Source: Anaerolineales bacterium | GTDB taxonomy: Bacteria; Chloroflexota; Anaerolineae; Anaerolineales; UBA6663 | Reading direction: 5' to 3' | NCBI GenBank assembly: GCA_020850595.1 | Contig: JADZEK010000027.1 | Span: forward strand, 1-50,425 | Length of the DNA: 50,425 bases | In this document: positions 43,378-50,425 of the stretch, piece by piece | Numbering within the stretch: position 1 is the first letter of the stretch | Layout of the letters: each line of letters begins with the position of its first letter | The notes under the pieces: generated by a model | Database searches by the model: none | The model's input: only the letters and a program-made list of their open reading frames with translations | What the model was told of the DNA's origin: nothing | Program-made: the position numbers and the translations under genes

Positions 43378-44442
43378 TTACTCTCCAAACTCCACATCCG
43401 CCGGCATACCCGGTTTCAACCGGCCGTCGGGGTTATCCACCGCCAGCTTGATGGCGAAGACCGTGCTCTTGCGGCCCTCGGCCGTCTGCACGTTGCGCGG
43501 CGTGAACTCGGCCTGATCGGCAATGTGCGTCACCGTGGCCGTGAACGTCTGGCCGGGGAACGAATCCACCATGACGCGCGCGGTTTGTCCCAGGCGGATG
43601 CCGCCATATTGATCTTCGGGGATATAGACCGTGATCGTCGGTGTGCTCAGTTGGCCCAGCACCAGCAGCGCCGCGCCGGGGGCCGCGAACTCACCCGGCT
43701 CGATGCTGCGCGCCAGCACCGTGCCCTCGGCCGGGGCCGTTAGCGTCAGCTTCGCTAATTGCGCGTCGAGCACCGCCAGGGCTGCTTCCGAGGCCGCCAC
43801 CTGCGCCCCGGCGGCCTCGGCCTGGTAGCGCGCTGCGCTGGACTGCGCTTCGGCGGCTTGCAGTTGCTCCGCGCGCGCCCCGGCGGCCAGCAGGTCATAT
43901 TGCGCCTCGGCGTTGGCCAGCGCCGCCACGGCCTGGTCGCGCGCCGCCGCCAGCGAGCGGCCATCCGGCGTGTCCAGCGCGGCGTCGGGCAGCGCGGCGT
44001 AGGCTTCGCGCGCGGCGTCGGCGGCCAGTTGCGCGCGATCCACCACCGTCTGCGCCACCGCCAGTTGCTCATCGCTCGGCCCGGCCTCCAGCAGTTCGAA
44101 ATTGGCGGCCGCCGCGTCGCGCGCGGCTTCGGCGGCGTTCTGAGCGGCCTGCAAGGCGGTCAGCCCGGCCGCGGCCTGGTCGCGCTGGGCGCTCAGCACT
44201 GTGTCGTCGAAGCGCACCAGCACCTCGCCGGCCTGCACCACCTGACCTTCGCTGACCAGCACAGCCACCACCCGCCCGCCGATCTCCGGCGCGATGGTGA
44301 TGGACACCGCCTCGATCGTGCCCGAGGCGCCGAGCGCGCCGGTGTCGGCCGCGGCCGGGCGGTTGGCGAGGAACCACCACAGCAGAGCGGCGATGACCAC
44401 CACGGCCACCACCGGCAGAAGGCGACGCGGATTAGGATGCAT
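43378..44442 (-). CDS. HlyD/YbhG-type membrane fusion protein
   Basis: A 354-residue periplasmic-adaptor-like protein with an N-terminal anchor helix (LLPVVAVVVIAALLWWFLA). The first lipoyl half-motif (GTIEAVSITIAPEIGGRVVAVLVSEGQVVQAGEVLVRFDDT) precedes a long Ala/Gln coiled coil (about 85-230). The second lipoyl half (LTLTAPAEGTVLARSIEPGEFAAPGAALLVLG) and a beta-barrel domain (VYIPEDQYGGIRLGQTARV) follow. The operon context (TetR, permease, ATPases) makes it the adaptor of this exporter. Confidence 0.92.
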   Translation of the reverse strand: MHPNPRRLLPVVAVVVIAALLWWFLANRPAAADTGALGASGTIEAVSITIAPEIGGRVVAVLVSEGQVVQAGEVLVRFDDTVLSAQRDQAAAGLTALQAAQNAAEAARDAAAANFELLEAGPSDEQLAVAQTVVDRAQLAADAAREAYAALPDAALDTPDGRSLAAARDQAVAALANAEAQYDLLAAGARAEQLQAAEAQSSAARYQAEAAGAQVAASEAALAVLDAQLAKLTLTAPAEGTVLARSIEPGEFAAPGAALLVLGQLSTPTITVYIPEDQYGGIRLGQTARVMVDSFPGQTFTATVTHIADQAEFTPRNVQTAEGRKSTVFAIKLAVDNPDGRLKPGMPADVEFGE

Positions 44443-44460
44443 GGCTTGGTCTCCGAGAAC

Positions 44461-45594
44461 TCAATCCAGGCGCTTGCGGAAGCGGAGCGCGGCCGCGCCC
44501 ATGATGACGACGGCGAAGATGCTCAGGGCGATGATCTCCGGGTACAGCGCTTCCGGCCCAATGCCCTTGATGATGATGCCGCGCACCACGATCAGGAAGT
44601 ATCGCAGCGGCACGCCATAGCTCAAGACTTGCAGGAACGGCGGCATGGCCGCCAGCGGGAAAAAGAAGCCCGAGAGGAAGATGGACGGCAGCATGGTAAA
44701 CATCGCCGTCAGGATCGCCTCCTGCTGTGTATTCGAGATGGTCGAGATGAACAGGCCCAGCCCCAGCGACGAGACCAGGAACAGCCCGGCCAGCGCCAGC
44801 AGCAGGGGCAGACTGCCGTTGATGGGCACGCCAAAGATCAGCACCCCGGCCACCAGAATTTCCACTGTGTCTATGAAGGCGATGATGACGTAGGGCGCCA
44901 GCTTGCCCACCACCAGCTCCCAACTGCGGATGGGCGTCACGATCAACTGCTCAATCGTGCCGCGTTCGCGCTCGCGCACAATGGCCGTCGCCGTCAGGAT
45001 CGTCGTGAGGAATTGCAGGATCATGCCGATCATGGCCGGGATCATGAAGTGCGCGCTGACCAGGTCGGGGTTGTACCAGATCTGGCTGCGCACCTGCACC
45101 GGCGGCGTGATGACCGCCGCTTGCCCGCGCGCCGCCAGCCGTTCCACCGTCAGCGCCGTCGCCTGCGCCTGCCCGACCAGCGTGGCCGCGGCCAGCGCCG
45201 TGCCGGCCAGCGTGGGGTCCGAGCCGTCAATGATGAACGCCACCGAGGCCGTCTGCCCGGCGGCCAGCTTATCGGCGTAGTCGGGCGGGATGATCATGCC
45301 CGCTCGCGCCGCGCCGCGGTCAATCAGCGCGCGCAGCTCAGCCTCGCTCGCCACGTCGTAATCCACGCGAAAGTAGTCGGCGGCGCGGTAGGCATTCAGC
45401 AAGGCGCGGGAAGCCGCCGAGCGGTCCTGGTCATACACCGCCAGAGCCACGTTGCGCACGTCGTTGGTGGCCGCGTAGCCCAACAGTAGCAGCTGCACGA
45501 CCGGCATCAAGAACGTCAGGATCAGCGTGCGCGGGTCGCGGATGATCTGGATGAACTCTTTGCGAATGAGCGAGAAGAGGCGCGGGTTGAGCAT
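44461..45594 (-). CDS. ABC-2 permease (YbhS/YbhR-like)
   Basis: A 377-residue membrane permease. LFSLIRKEFIQIIRDPRTLILTFLMPVVQLLLLGYAA is the classic N-terminus, followed by a large outer domain (about 45-175) and five C-terminal helices containing the ABC-2 loop ATAIVRERERGTIEQLIVTPIRSWELVVGKL. YbhGFSR systems normally have two permeases; only one is present here, so it may act as a homodimer. Its ATG overlaps the TetR stop by one base (TGATG), so it is coupled to its regulator. The HlyD gene starts 18 bp further on. Confidence 0.93.
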   Translation of the reverse strand: MLNPRLFSLIRKEFIQIIRDPRTLILTFLMPVVQLLLLGYAATNDVRNVALAVYDQDRSAASRALLNAYRAADYFRVDYDVASEAELRALIDRGAARAGMIIPPDYADKLAAGQTASVAFIIDGSDPTLAGTALAAATLVGQAQATALTVERLAARGQAAVITPPVQVRSQIWYNPDLVSAHFMIPAMIGMILQFLTTILTATAIVRERERGTIEQLIVTPIRSWELVVGKLAPYVIIAFIDTVEILVAGVLIFGVPINGSLPLLLALAGLFLVSSLGLGLFISTISNTQQEAILTAMFTMLPSIFLSGFFFPLAAMPPFLQVLSYGVPLRYFLIVVRGIIIKGIGPEALYPEIIALSIFAVVIMGAAALRFRKRLD

Positions 45595-46217
45595 CAGGCC
45601 GGGTCCTTCAGAATGCCATGCAGAAAGACATCGAGCGCGCCGGCCAGCCAGTCAATGGAGGGGTCGGCCCCGATGGGCGACTTCTGCAAGATGAAGTCAG
45701 TCACCAAGTGGCCGACGAGCATGCCGACGAACGCGCGCTGTACCACGGGCAGGGCGAGCGGCCGCAGTTCGGCCTGGTGCTCGGAGAAGCGCGCCAGGAA
45801 CGGCTCAAAGGCCGGCAAGATGCGCGCCGCCAATGCTGGAATGTGCCGGCCGCGAAACTCCACCATCTCAATGAAGATCAGCGGCAGCAGTTGGTCGCGC
45901 TGGTCTTGGATGGCGGTTCGGATCAGGCGCATCAGTTGGAGCAGGAAATCTTCCAGGCGCTCGCCCTGCGCGGCTTCCAGCGCCGGCACGATGACGTGGT
46001 AGGGGTGGTACTCGTCGAGCACTTCGACGAACACGTCTTCTTTGTTGGCGAAGTGGTTGTAGATGCCGCCAACGGCCAGCCCGGCGGCCTGGGCAATGTG
46101 GCGCATGCTGGTCCCGTGATAGCCCTGCGCTAAGAACTGGGCGTGGGCGGCTTCAATCAGCCGGCGGCGCGTGTCTTCGCCGCGCGGGCGCGTAACCCGG
46201 TCTGTGATGGTTGGCAT
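45594..46217 (-). CDS. TetR-family repressor of the exporter operon
   Basis: A 207-residue transcription factor. The N-terminal helix-turn-helix reads DTRRRLIEAAHAQFLAQGYHGTSMRHIAQAAGLAVGGIYNHFANKEDVFVEVL (about 15-65, given here only as family-typical text). The C-terminal ligand-binding part is helical. An operator overlaps the transcription start just upstream, so it should repress its own operon until a ligand, probably an exported drug or lipid, binds. It is similar in role to CecR/YbiH of the ybh cluster. Confidence 0.93.
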   Translation of the reverse strand: MPTITDRVTRPRGEDTRRRLIEAAHAQFLAQGYHGTSMRHIAQAAGLAVGGIYNHFANKEDVFVEVLDEYHPYHVIVPALEAAQGERLEDFLLQLMRLIRTAIQDQRDQLLPLIFIEMVEFRGRHIPALAARILPAFEPFLARFSEHQAELRPLALPVVQRAFVGMLVGHLVTDFILQKSPIGADPSIDWLAGALDVFLHGILKDPA

Positions 46218-46232
46218 AGGCTGGCGTTCGCG

Positions 46233-46284
46233 TGAATGAACGAACGTTCATTCATAAATATACTACCAGAAGTGGCGCTGTCAA
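46233..46284 (-). promoter_or_regulatory. Promoter and TetR operator of the exporter operon
   Basis: On the minus strand a perfect TTGACA (46284-46279) and TATATT (46262-46257) are 16 bp apart; transcription should start near 46250. The inverted repeat TGAATGAACG / CGTTCATTCA with a 2-bp centre spans 46233-46254 and covers that start. The arms match the GAATGAACGTTCATTC type of TetR-family sites. The layout predicts autorepression by blocking polymerase. Confidence 0.88.
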
Positions 46285-46421
46285 GGAGTAATCGAGCGTA
46301 TTGGGGACAATCTCAACGGAGGACCGCTACCAATGGGCCGGGCCGGCGGATTGGTCTGCCAGCCCGGCCAGTTATACCCAGGTCTGCCGGCCGGTTCGGC
46401 GGCGGAGCAGCGGTCAGGCGG

Positions 46422-47210
46422 CTACCCCCACACTTGGGGGAACTTCGCGCCCTGGAGCTTCTCGCCGTCGCCTACCGTGATCCAGGGGGCCATCAGATGA
46501 TCGCCCGGGGCGTAGTTGGTGGTCTGCTCGGTCATGAAGTGCACGCCGATGGCGCGGCGCGGCCGGTTGCTGTGATTGGGGCCGGAGCCGTGCCAGGTGA
46601 GCGCGTGGTGGAAGTGGACGTGGCCGCGGCGCACCGGGCACATGATGAGGTGGAGCCGCTCGCCCTCAAACCGGTCGGGCAGCTGGTAACCCTGCCCCGC
46701 CAGGTCGTGGAGGGCCTGCATCTTGTCGCCCCACTGGTGCGAGCCGGGCACCATGTACATGCAGCCGTTGTCGGCCTCGGCGTCGTCGAGCGCGATCCAG
46801 GCGGTGATCTGCTGGTCTTTGGGCCTCAGGTTGGCCCACAGCGGCGAGTCTTGGTGCCAGCCCAGCCGGCCGCCCAACGCCTTGGGCTTGTACTGCACCT
46901 GGTCGTGCCAGATGCGCAACTCCTTGGCGCCGGTGAGCTGGGCGGCCATCTCGGCCAACTGCGCGTTCATCACCAGGGCGCGGAAGGCCGGGCTGGCTTC
47001 GTAGATGTTGACGATCTGCCAGATGGGCTGGGTGTCGTCGCCGGAGAGGTTGACCAGCCGCACCGGCTGGGGGAGCGCCGGGTTGTTGCGGTCCTCGATC
47101 ACACGCAGCACTTCGTCCTGCAAGACCTGGACGGCGGCTTCGTCAATGAGCGGGCCGCCATTGACGAAGCCGCTGCGCTGATACTGTTCCTGCTGTTCGA
47201 CGGTTAGCAC
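46422..47210 (-). CDS. Phytanoyl-CoA dioxygenase family (PhyH) oxygenase
   Basis: A 262-residue Fe(II)/2-oxoglutarate oxygenase. Iron ligands are His119 and Asp121 in GWHQDSPLW and His207 in TWHGSGPN; Arg in NRPRRAIG is the 2-oxoglutarate anchor. Start is GTG 47210: GGAGG stands 7 nt upstream and LTVEQQEQYQRSGFVNGG is the usual family opening. An ATG 25 codons upstream gives a Pro-rich unrelated stretch. The family hydroxylates varied small molecules; the substrate is unknown. It is not obviously linked to its neighbours. Confidence 0.9.
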   Translation of the reverse strand: MLTVEQQEQYQRSGFVNGGPLIDEAAVQVLQDEVLRVIEDRNNPALPQPVRLVNLSGDDTQPIWQIVNIYEASPAFRALVMNAQLAEMAAQLTGAKELRIWHDQVQYKPKALGGRLGWHQDSPLWANLRPKDQQITAWIALDDAEADNGCMYMVPGSHQWGDKMQALHDLAGQGYQLPDRFEGERLHLIMCPVRRGHVHFHHALTWHGSGPNHSNRPRRAIGVHFMTEQTTNYAPGDHLMAPWITVGDGEKLQGAKFPQVWG

Positions 47211-47330
47211 GGTTCTGCCTCCAGGTCCGGCGCGGGTGGGTTCTGGGATGACGGGTTGGGCCGGGCGGGGCCAGTGTACGGACAAGGCCGGGTTCGATCA
47301 ATGCGCCCACCGGCGGACAGGTCAGAGCGG

Positions 47331-47366
47331 AAAAAACAAGAGGCCGCCCCAGGGTGGCGCGGCCTC
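47331..47366 (-). terminator. Intrinsic terminator of the small membrane gene pair
   Basis: Read on the minus strand, GAGGCCG (47366-47360) pairs with CGGCCTC (47346-47340), and TTGTTTTTT follows. It lies 32 bp beyond the stop of the 77-residue membrane protein. Confidence 0.82.
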
Positions 47367-47397
47367 CGCGTCGCTGATCGGGCCGGCCGCGGCCACG

Positions 47398-47631
47398 CTA
47401 GCGCTTCTTGACGCCCTTGCCCGGCTTGCCGTCGCCCTCGCCGATGGCGGCCACCTGCCGCAGCAGCGCTAGCAGGCTCAGGCCGATGGTCACGGCCGTG
47501 CCGGGGGTCACTTCCGGCGTTTCGCCGTTGTGCTCGGCGGCGTTCACAAAGATGTAGGCCGCCCCCAGGCCCAGCAGGGCGCCAACCACGCCGCCAATCA
47601 GAAAAGCCCGCTGCCGCCAACCGACTTCCAT
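47398..47631 (-). CDS. Small two-helix membrane protein, unknown
   Basis: A 77-residue protein with two hydrophobic segments (RAFLIGGVVGALLGLGAAYIFV and GTAVTIGLSLLALLRQVAAI) and a basic Lys-rich end (GKPGKGVKKR). I recognise no family. It follows the 156-residue membrane gene by 3 bp and is closed by a terminator, so the two form a short operon. Confidence 0.7.
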   Translation of the reverse strand: MEVGWRQRAFLIGGVVGALLGLGAAYIFVNAAEHNGETPEVTPGTAVTIGLSLLALLRQVAAIGEGDGKPGKGVKKR

Positions 47632-47634
47632 TGC

Positions 47635-48105
47635 CTAACCTCCTCGCTGCACCACGCGGCGCAGGTCGGCCGCGGCGCGCTGCGCGCCGGCCACGACCGA
47701 CCGCGCCGACAAGAACACGCTGGAGACCTTGGCGGCCCCGGCCTGCACGCGATAGCTGAACAACGCCATGAAGTCCTGGATCAACTTAAAGAAATAGGGG
47801 GTCTCGCGCAGGAGATAGAATAAGCCCGCGCACAGGCCGGCGACGAGCACGGCCACGAGGAGGCCCACCACCAGCGCCGGGAGGATGAGGAAGATCAGCG
47901 AGACATCGGCCCAGGCGGAGCGCACCCCGGCCCCCACCGGCAGGCAGACCAGCACGCCCAGCGTCACCAAGGCCACCAACACGACGCCCAAGGGCACGGC
48001 CATCTGCCAGATCACATCGCGGCGCTGCTGGGCCTGGGCGCGCGCGTTGCGCACCCGCGGGCGCGGCGGCGGAGTGGGGCCGGCGGGGGACGGAAGCGTG
48101 GACAT
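47635..48105 (-). CDS. Two-helix membrane protein, unknown
   Basis: A 156-residue protein with a Pro/Arg-rich N-terminus, two or three helices (MAVPLGVVLVALVTLGVLVCLPVG and LIFLILPALVVGLLVAVLVAGLCAGLFYLL) and a soluble amphipathic C-terminus (FSYRVQAGAAKVSSVFLSARSVVAGAQRAAADLRR). No family is recognised. ATG 48105 follows a TAGAAT box by 8 bp with no Shine-Dalgarno sequence, so its mRNA may be leaderless. It is followed by the 77-residue gene. Confidence 0.7.
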   Translation of the reverse strand: MSTLPSPAGPTPPPRPRVRNARAQAQQRRDVIWQMAVPLGVVLVALVTLGVLVCLPVGAGVRSAWADVSLIFLILPALVVGLLVAVLVAGLCAGLFYLLRETPYFFKLIQDFMALFSYRVQAGAAKVSSVFLSARSVVAGAQRAAADLRRVVQRGG

Positions 48106-48113
48106 CGCCTGTT

Positions 48114-48119
48114 ATTCTA
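48114..48119 (-). promoter_or_regulatory. -10 box with near-leaderless geometry
   Basis: TAGAAT on the minus strand (48119-48114) ends 8 bp before ATG 48105. No -35 is obvious and no Shine-Dalgarno sequence is present. Confidence 0.45.
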
Positions 48120-48180
48120 GCATACCTGCCCAGGCACCCCGCCAACGCTCGCCGGGGTTCTGGATATACTTTGTCTCGCG

Positions 48181-48224
48181 GGCCAGGGCGTGCCCGGCCT
48201 GCGGCCAGGGCGTGCCCGGCCTGC
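48181..48224. repeat. Perfect 22-bp tandem duplication
   Basis: GGCCAGGGCGTGCCCGGCCT plus GC occurs at 48181-48202 and again at 48203-48224 without change, and GGCCCGGCC follows. Each unit contains the inverted repeat GGGC-GT-GCCC. It lies between the divergent membrane gene and the ATPase gene, in the leader region if TATACT at 48165-48170 is a plus-strand -10 box. Confidence 0.9.
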
Positions 48225-48321
48225 GGCCCGGCCGCTGCCGGCCTGCTACGCCCGCGGAGCGCGCGCCCCATGACGATGCCCCCACCCCACCGCAGCCGCG
48301 CACAAGCCGATTAACGGCGCC

Positions 48322-49461
48322 GTGACGCCCCCTCCGCGCCCGCTGCCCGATCTGCCGCTCACCTTCCGCGAAGAGCTGACGCCGCACGTCTACCGCGCGC
48401 TGAACAGGGGGGCGTCGGTGGCGCTGGTGGGCGTGGCGGGCGGCGGGCTATCCAATGCGCTGCGCTTTATGGCCCAGCCGGCGGTGGCCGCCCATTACCT
48501 GGGCGAGCGCGCGGGCGACGCGCTGCTGGTGTTGGTGGAGGCCGACCTGTGGGGCGAGCCGGCGGCGGTGTATCGCGAGCTGGCCCACACGCTGGCGGCG
48601 GCGGCGCACGCCCAGCAGTGGCCGCGCGCCGAGCAGGCCGCGCTGCGCACGGTGGGGGAGGCGGCGCTGACCAGCCAGGCCGCGCAGGGCGGCACGCTGC
48701 TGGCCGAGGCGCTGGAGCACCTGTGCGGCGGCCGGCGGAAGCGCGTGGTGTTCTTCTGCGATGAGTTCGACAGCGCGCTGGCCCACCTGCCCGCCGAGGC
48801 GCTGCGCGTGCTGCGGGGCCTGCGCGACGCCCACGAGGGCCGCCTGTGCTTTGTGGCCGGGCTGCACCGCGAGCCAGGGCTGATTGCGGCGGCGCGCCCA
48901 GCCGCGCCCGACGGCCCCGACCCGCTGAGGTTCGTGGAGCTGTTCGAGCAGCACACTTTCGCGGTGCGGCCGTATGCGCCGGGCGATGCGCGGGTGGCAA
49001 TGGCCTACCGGACGGCCGATTGGCAGCCGCCGCTGGAGGCGGAGACGGCCGAGACGCTCTACCGCGTGAGCGGGGGACATGCGCGGCTGCTGACGACGTG
49101 CCTGAATTACCTGAGCAGCCACCGCCAATTGGCCTGGGCTCAGATCGAGCCGGGGCTGTTGGGCGACCCGGCCAACCTGGCGCCGTGCAGCGCGATTTGG
49201 AATGACCTGGACGCCGGGGAGCAGCGAGCGGCCTGGCTGCTGGCGCGCGAGGCGCGGGCTGAGCTGGACGAGGCCCAACTAGCCCGGCTGCAACTGCGCG
49301 GGCTGGCGGTGGGGGGGCCGCCGTTCTTGTTCTCCAGCCTGTTCGAGGCGTTTGTGAGCACGCTGCCGGAGCCGCCCGCGCCGGAGCCGAACAGGGTGCC
49401 GCTGCGCCTGCGCGACCCGGCCGCGTCTAAGCGCGGCTTTGCCCCAGGAGCGGACCCATGA
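48322..49461 (+). CDS. STAND/AAA-like ATPase without Walker A lysine
   Basis: A 379-residue protein. The P-loop position reads GVAGGGLS (37-44), so the expected Lys is Leu43. Walker B is intact as RVVFFCDEFD (Asp147, Glu148). YRVSGGHARLLTTCLNYLSS (about 249-268) resembles the GGHPxLLQ segment of STAND/archaeal-type ATPases, and a winged-helix-like part (about 290-350) follows. It starts at GTG 48322 with no clear ribosome binding site; no better upstream start exists in frame. It overlaps the GNAT gene by 4 bp (ATGA), so the two are coupled. Nucleotide binding without hydrolysis, or sensing, is possible. Confidence 0.72.
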   Translation: MTPPPRPLPDLPLTFREELTPHVYRALNRGASVALVGVAGGGLSNALRFMAQPAVAAHYLGERAGDALLVLVEADLWGEPAAVYRELAHTLAAAAHAQQWPRAEQAALRTVGEAALTSQAAQGGTLLAEALEHLCGGRRKRVVFFCDEFDSALAHLPAEALRVLRGLRDAHEGRLCFVAGLHREPGLIAAARPAAPDGPDPLRFVELFEQHTFAVRPYAPGDARVAMAYRTADWQPPLEAETAETLYRVSGGHARLLTTCLNYLSSHRQLAWAQIEPGLLGDPANLAPCSAIWNDLDAGEQRAAWLLAREARAELDEAQLARLQLRGLAVGGPPFLFSSLFEAFVSTLPEPPAPEPNRVPLRLRDPAASKRGFAPGADP

Positions 49462-50000
49462 CGCCTGTGATTGAGACTGAGCGCCTGGCGCTGCGCCGGG
49501 CGACCCTGGCCGACGCGCCCTTCCTGCTAGATCTGTGGAACCAGCCGAGTTACATTCAACATATCCGCGATTGGGGCGCGCGCACGGTGGCGCAGGCTGA
49601 GGCGCTGCTGCAAGAGCGCATCCTGGCGAGCTACAGGCTGAACGGTTTCGGGCAGTTCGTGGTGACGCTCAAGGCGGGCGGCGCGCCGATTGGACTGTGC
49701 GGCCTCATCCGCCGGGCGGGGCTGGAGGATGTGGACGTGGGCTACGCGTTCCTGCCGCAGCACTGGGGCAACGGGTATGCACTGGAGGCGGCGCAGGCGT
49801 GCGTGCGGTATGGCTTGACGACGCTGGGGCTGCGGCGCGTGGTGGCGATTGTGTCGCCGGGGAACGAGCGTTCGATCCGCTTGCTGGAGAAGCTGGGCTT
49901 GCGGTACGAGAAGACGATTACGCTGCCGGGCATTGATGAGGCGCTGAAGCTGTTCACGCCGCCGGGCGCGCCGGTGGCCGGCGACGCGCCCGCCACGTAA
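49458..50000 (+). CDS. GNAT acetyltransferase, RimJ/RimL type
   Basis: A 180-residue N-acetyltransferase. IETERLALRRATLADAPFLLDLWN is the RimL-like start. DVGYAFLPQHWGNGYALEAAQACVRYGLTTLGLRRVVAIVSPGNERSIRLLEKLGLRYEKT holds the acetyl-CoA loop (QHWGNGYA) and motif B; it is cited here only by its short pieces. It transfers acetyl from acetyl-CoA to an amine, either a protein N-terminus or a small molecule. It begins inside the end of the ATPase gene. Its TAA overlaps an ATG (TAATG) that opens the repeat peptide frame. Confidence 0.92.
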   Translation: MTPVIETERLALRRATLADAPFLLDLWNQPSYIQHIRDWGARTVAQAEALLQERILASYRLNGFGQFVVTLKAGGAPIGLCGLIRRAGLEDVDVGYAFLPQHWGNGYALEAAQACVRYGLTTLGLRRVVAIVSPGNERSIRLLEKLGLRYEKTITLPGIDEALKLFTPPGAPVAGDAPAT

Positions 50001-50200
50001 TGGGCGAGAACCGGCACAACCGGCAGGGCGGCTACTTGAGCGGCGGGAACCGGCACAACCGGCAGGGCGGCTACTTGAGCGGCGGGAACCGGCACAACCG
50101 GCAGGGCGGCTACTTGAGCGCTGAGAACCGGCACGACTGGCAGGGCGGCCGCTTGAGCGCTGAGAACCGGCACGACGGGCGGCGCCGCCCCCCCGGCTAA
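50000..50200 (+). CDS. Possible 66-residue repeat peptide
   Basis: ATG 50000 overlaps the GNAT stop (TAATG), which would allow reinitiation. The frame encodes a 13-residue unit ENRHNRQGGYLSG repeated about four to five times and ends at TAA 50200. The product would be basic, rich in Asn, Arg, His and Gly, with no hydrophobic part. The DNA period of 39 bp keeps all frames open on both strands, so the frame alone proves nothing. Most differences among units change amino acids, which argues against strong selection on the peptide. I cannot decide between a gene and a non-coding minisatellite. Confidence 0.3.
   Translation: MGENRHNRQGGYLSGGNRHNRQGGYLSGGNRHNRQGGYLSAENRHDWQGGRLSAENRHDGRRRPPG
50011..50190. 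repeat. 39-bp tandem repeat (minisatellite)
   Basis: Units begin at 50011, 50050, 50089, 50128 and 50167 with CCGGCAC. The first three are nearly identical; the fourth and the partial fifth diverge (CGAC for CAAC, CGC for TAC, GCTGAG for GGCGGG). Each early unit holds a CCGG-CACAA-CCGG inverted repeat. No unique spacers separate the units, so it is not a CRISPR array. Confidence 0.93.
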
Positions 50201-50407
50201 GGCCGACCGCGCCAGCAAGTGAAGGAGGTTCAGTTGGTAAGGGCACGGCCCGATGAGCCGCAGCGATGCATTTAGCGTAGGGAACATTTGGGCGGTTAGC
50301 AAGATACTGCTGGCGAATTGGGGGATGGGGCAAAAACCCGCCGAAAATGGGCGGCAGCGGCCGTCAGGCAACGGGAGTAAGATGCGGTACCCTGGGCGGA
50401 CCTATTC
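50201..50407. other. Intergenic region, no gene seen
   Basis: This region is less GC-rich than the coding DNA around it. A CCGCC-GAAAATG-GGCGG hairpin lies about 50340-50355, and TAAGAT at 50378-50383 could be a -10 box for the next gene, without a good -35. I recognise no riboswitch or RNA gene. Confidence 0.4.
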
Positions 50408-50419
50408 AGGAGGTGAGCC

Positions 50420-50425
50420 ATGTCA
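50420..50425 (+). CDS. Start of a gene that runs out of the window
   Basis: AGGAGGTGA (50408-50416) is a full match to the 16S rRNA anti-Shine-Dalgarno sequence and stands 3 nt before ATG 50420. Only Met-Ser is inside the window, so nothing can be said of the product. It is the strongest ribosome binding site in the window. Confidence 0.7.

Noticed and set aside
47211..47285. ATG 47285 as start of the PhyH gene
   Set aside because: The extra 25 residues are Pro-rich and unrelated to the family, and GTG 47210 has an ideal ribosome binding site.
50011..50190. CRISPR array
   Set aside because: The 39-bp units adjoin without unique spacers and no cas gene is present.

Overview
The window is GC-rich, tightly packed bacterial chromosomal DNA. 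It most likely comes from a member of the Chloroflexota (Anaerolineae/Caldilineae type). This placement is an inference from gene style, not from a marker gene. The supporting signs are secreted proteins with long Thr/Pro/Ala-rich linkers after a lipobox, LysM plus M23-like cell-wall proteins, a kinase with a Thr/Pro-rich outer tail, a receiver-less winged-helix regulator, a deazaflavin (F420-type) oxidoreductase and a MoxR/DUF58/VWA membrane cluster. I see no rRNA, tRNA, CRISPR array, insertion sequence, phage gene or replication origin.

Layout. Positions 1-475 hold a 146-bp direct repeat and no credible gene. Positions 476-2720 carry argF and an ornithine aminotransferase, closed by a strong terminator. 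A pseudo-receiver regulator on the minus strand (2802-3470) has a clear promoter with a palindrome in its spacer. Positions 3761-9904 are a plus-strand series: an SLC13-type permease, a PfkB kinase, an M20 peptidase, a small membrane protein, an aspartoacylase/succinylglutamate-desuccinylase-like hydrolase and an F420-type oxidoreductase.

Positions 9969-31663 form one 22-kb minus-strand block. In transcription order it holds a membrane protein with a Cys cluster, three tandem LysM/M23-like paralogues, a GH36 alpha-galactosidase, a large membrane protein with an ABC ATPase and permease, then a coiled-coil protein, MoxR, DUF58, BatA-like VWA, a P-loop kinase and a double-VWA membrane protein. 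The last nine genes look like one envelope-associated chaperone/export module.

Positions 31873-36875 (plus) carry a fatty acid desaturase, a fused FTCD enzyme and two overlapping M23 lipoproteins. Positions 36918-38866 (minus) carry a solute-binding protein and a clan-A glycoside hydrolase. Next come a secreted-type protein lacking a signal peptide (38933-39589, plus) and a membrane pseudokinase (39658-41337, minus). Positions 41389-46217 (minus) are a YbhGFSR-like drug or lipid exporter operon (TetR, ABC-2 permease, HlyD, two ATPases) with a TetR operator over its own transcription start. The right end has a PhyH dioxygenase, two small membrane proteins, a plus-strand STAND-like ATPase without the Walker A lysine coupled to a GNAT acetyltransferase, and a 39-bp tandem repeat that may encode a 13-residue repeat peptide. 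The window closes at the start codon of a further gene.

Two themes recur. Several genes have a TANNNT -10 box only 6-14 nt before an ATG with no Shine-Dalgarno sequence, which suggests leaderless mRNAs. Several regulators and enzymes lack key catalytic residues: the receiver, the kinase, one ATPase P-loop, an ABC H-loop and an M23 zinc ligand.
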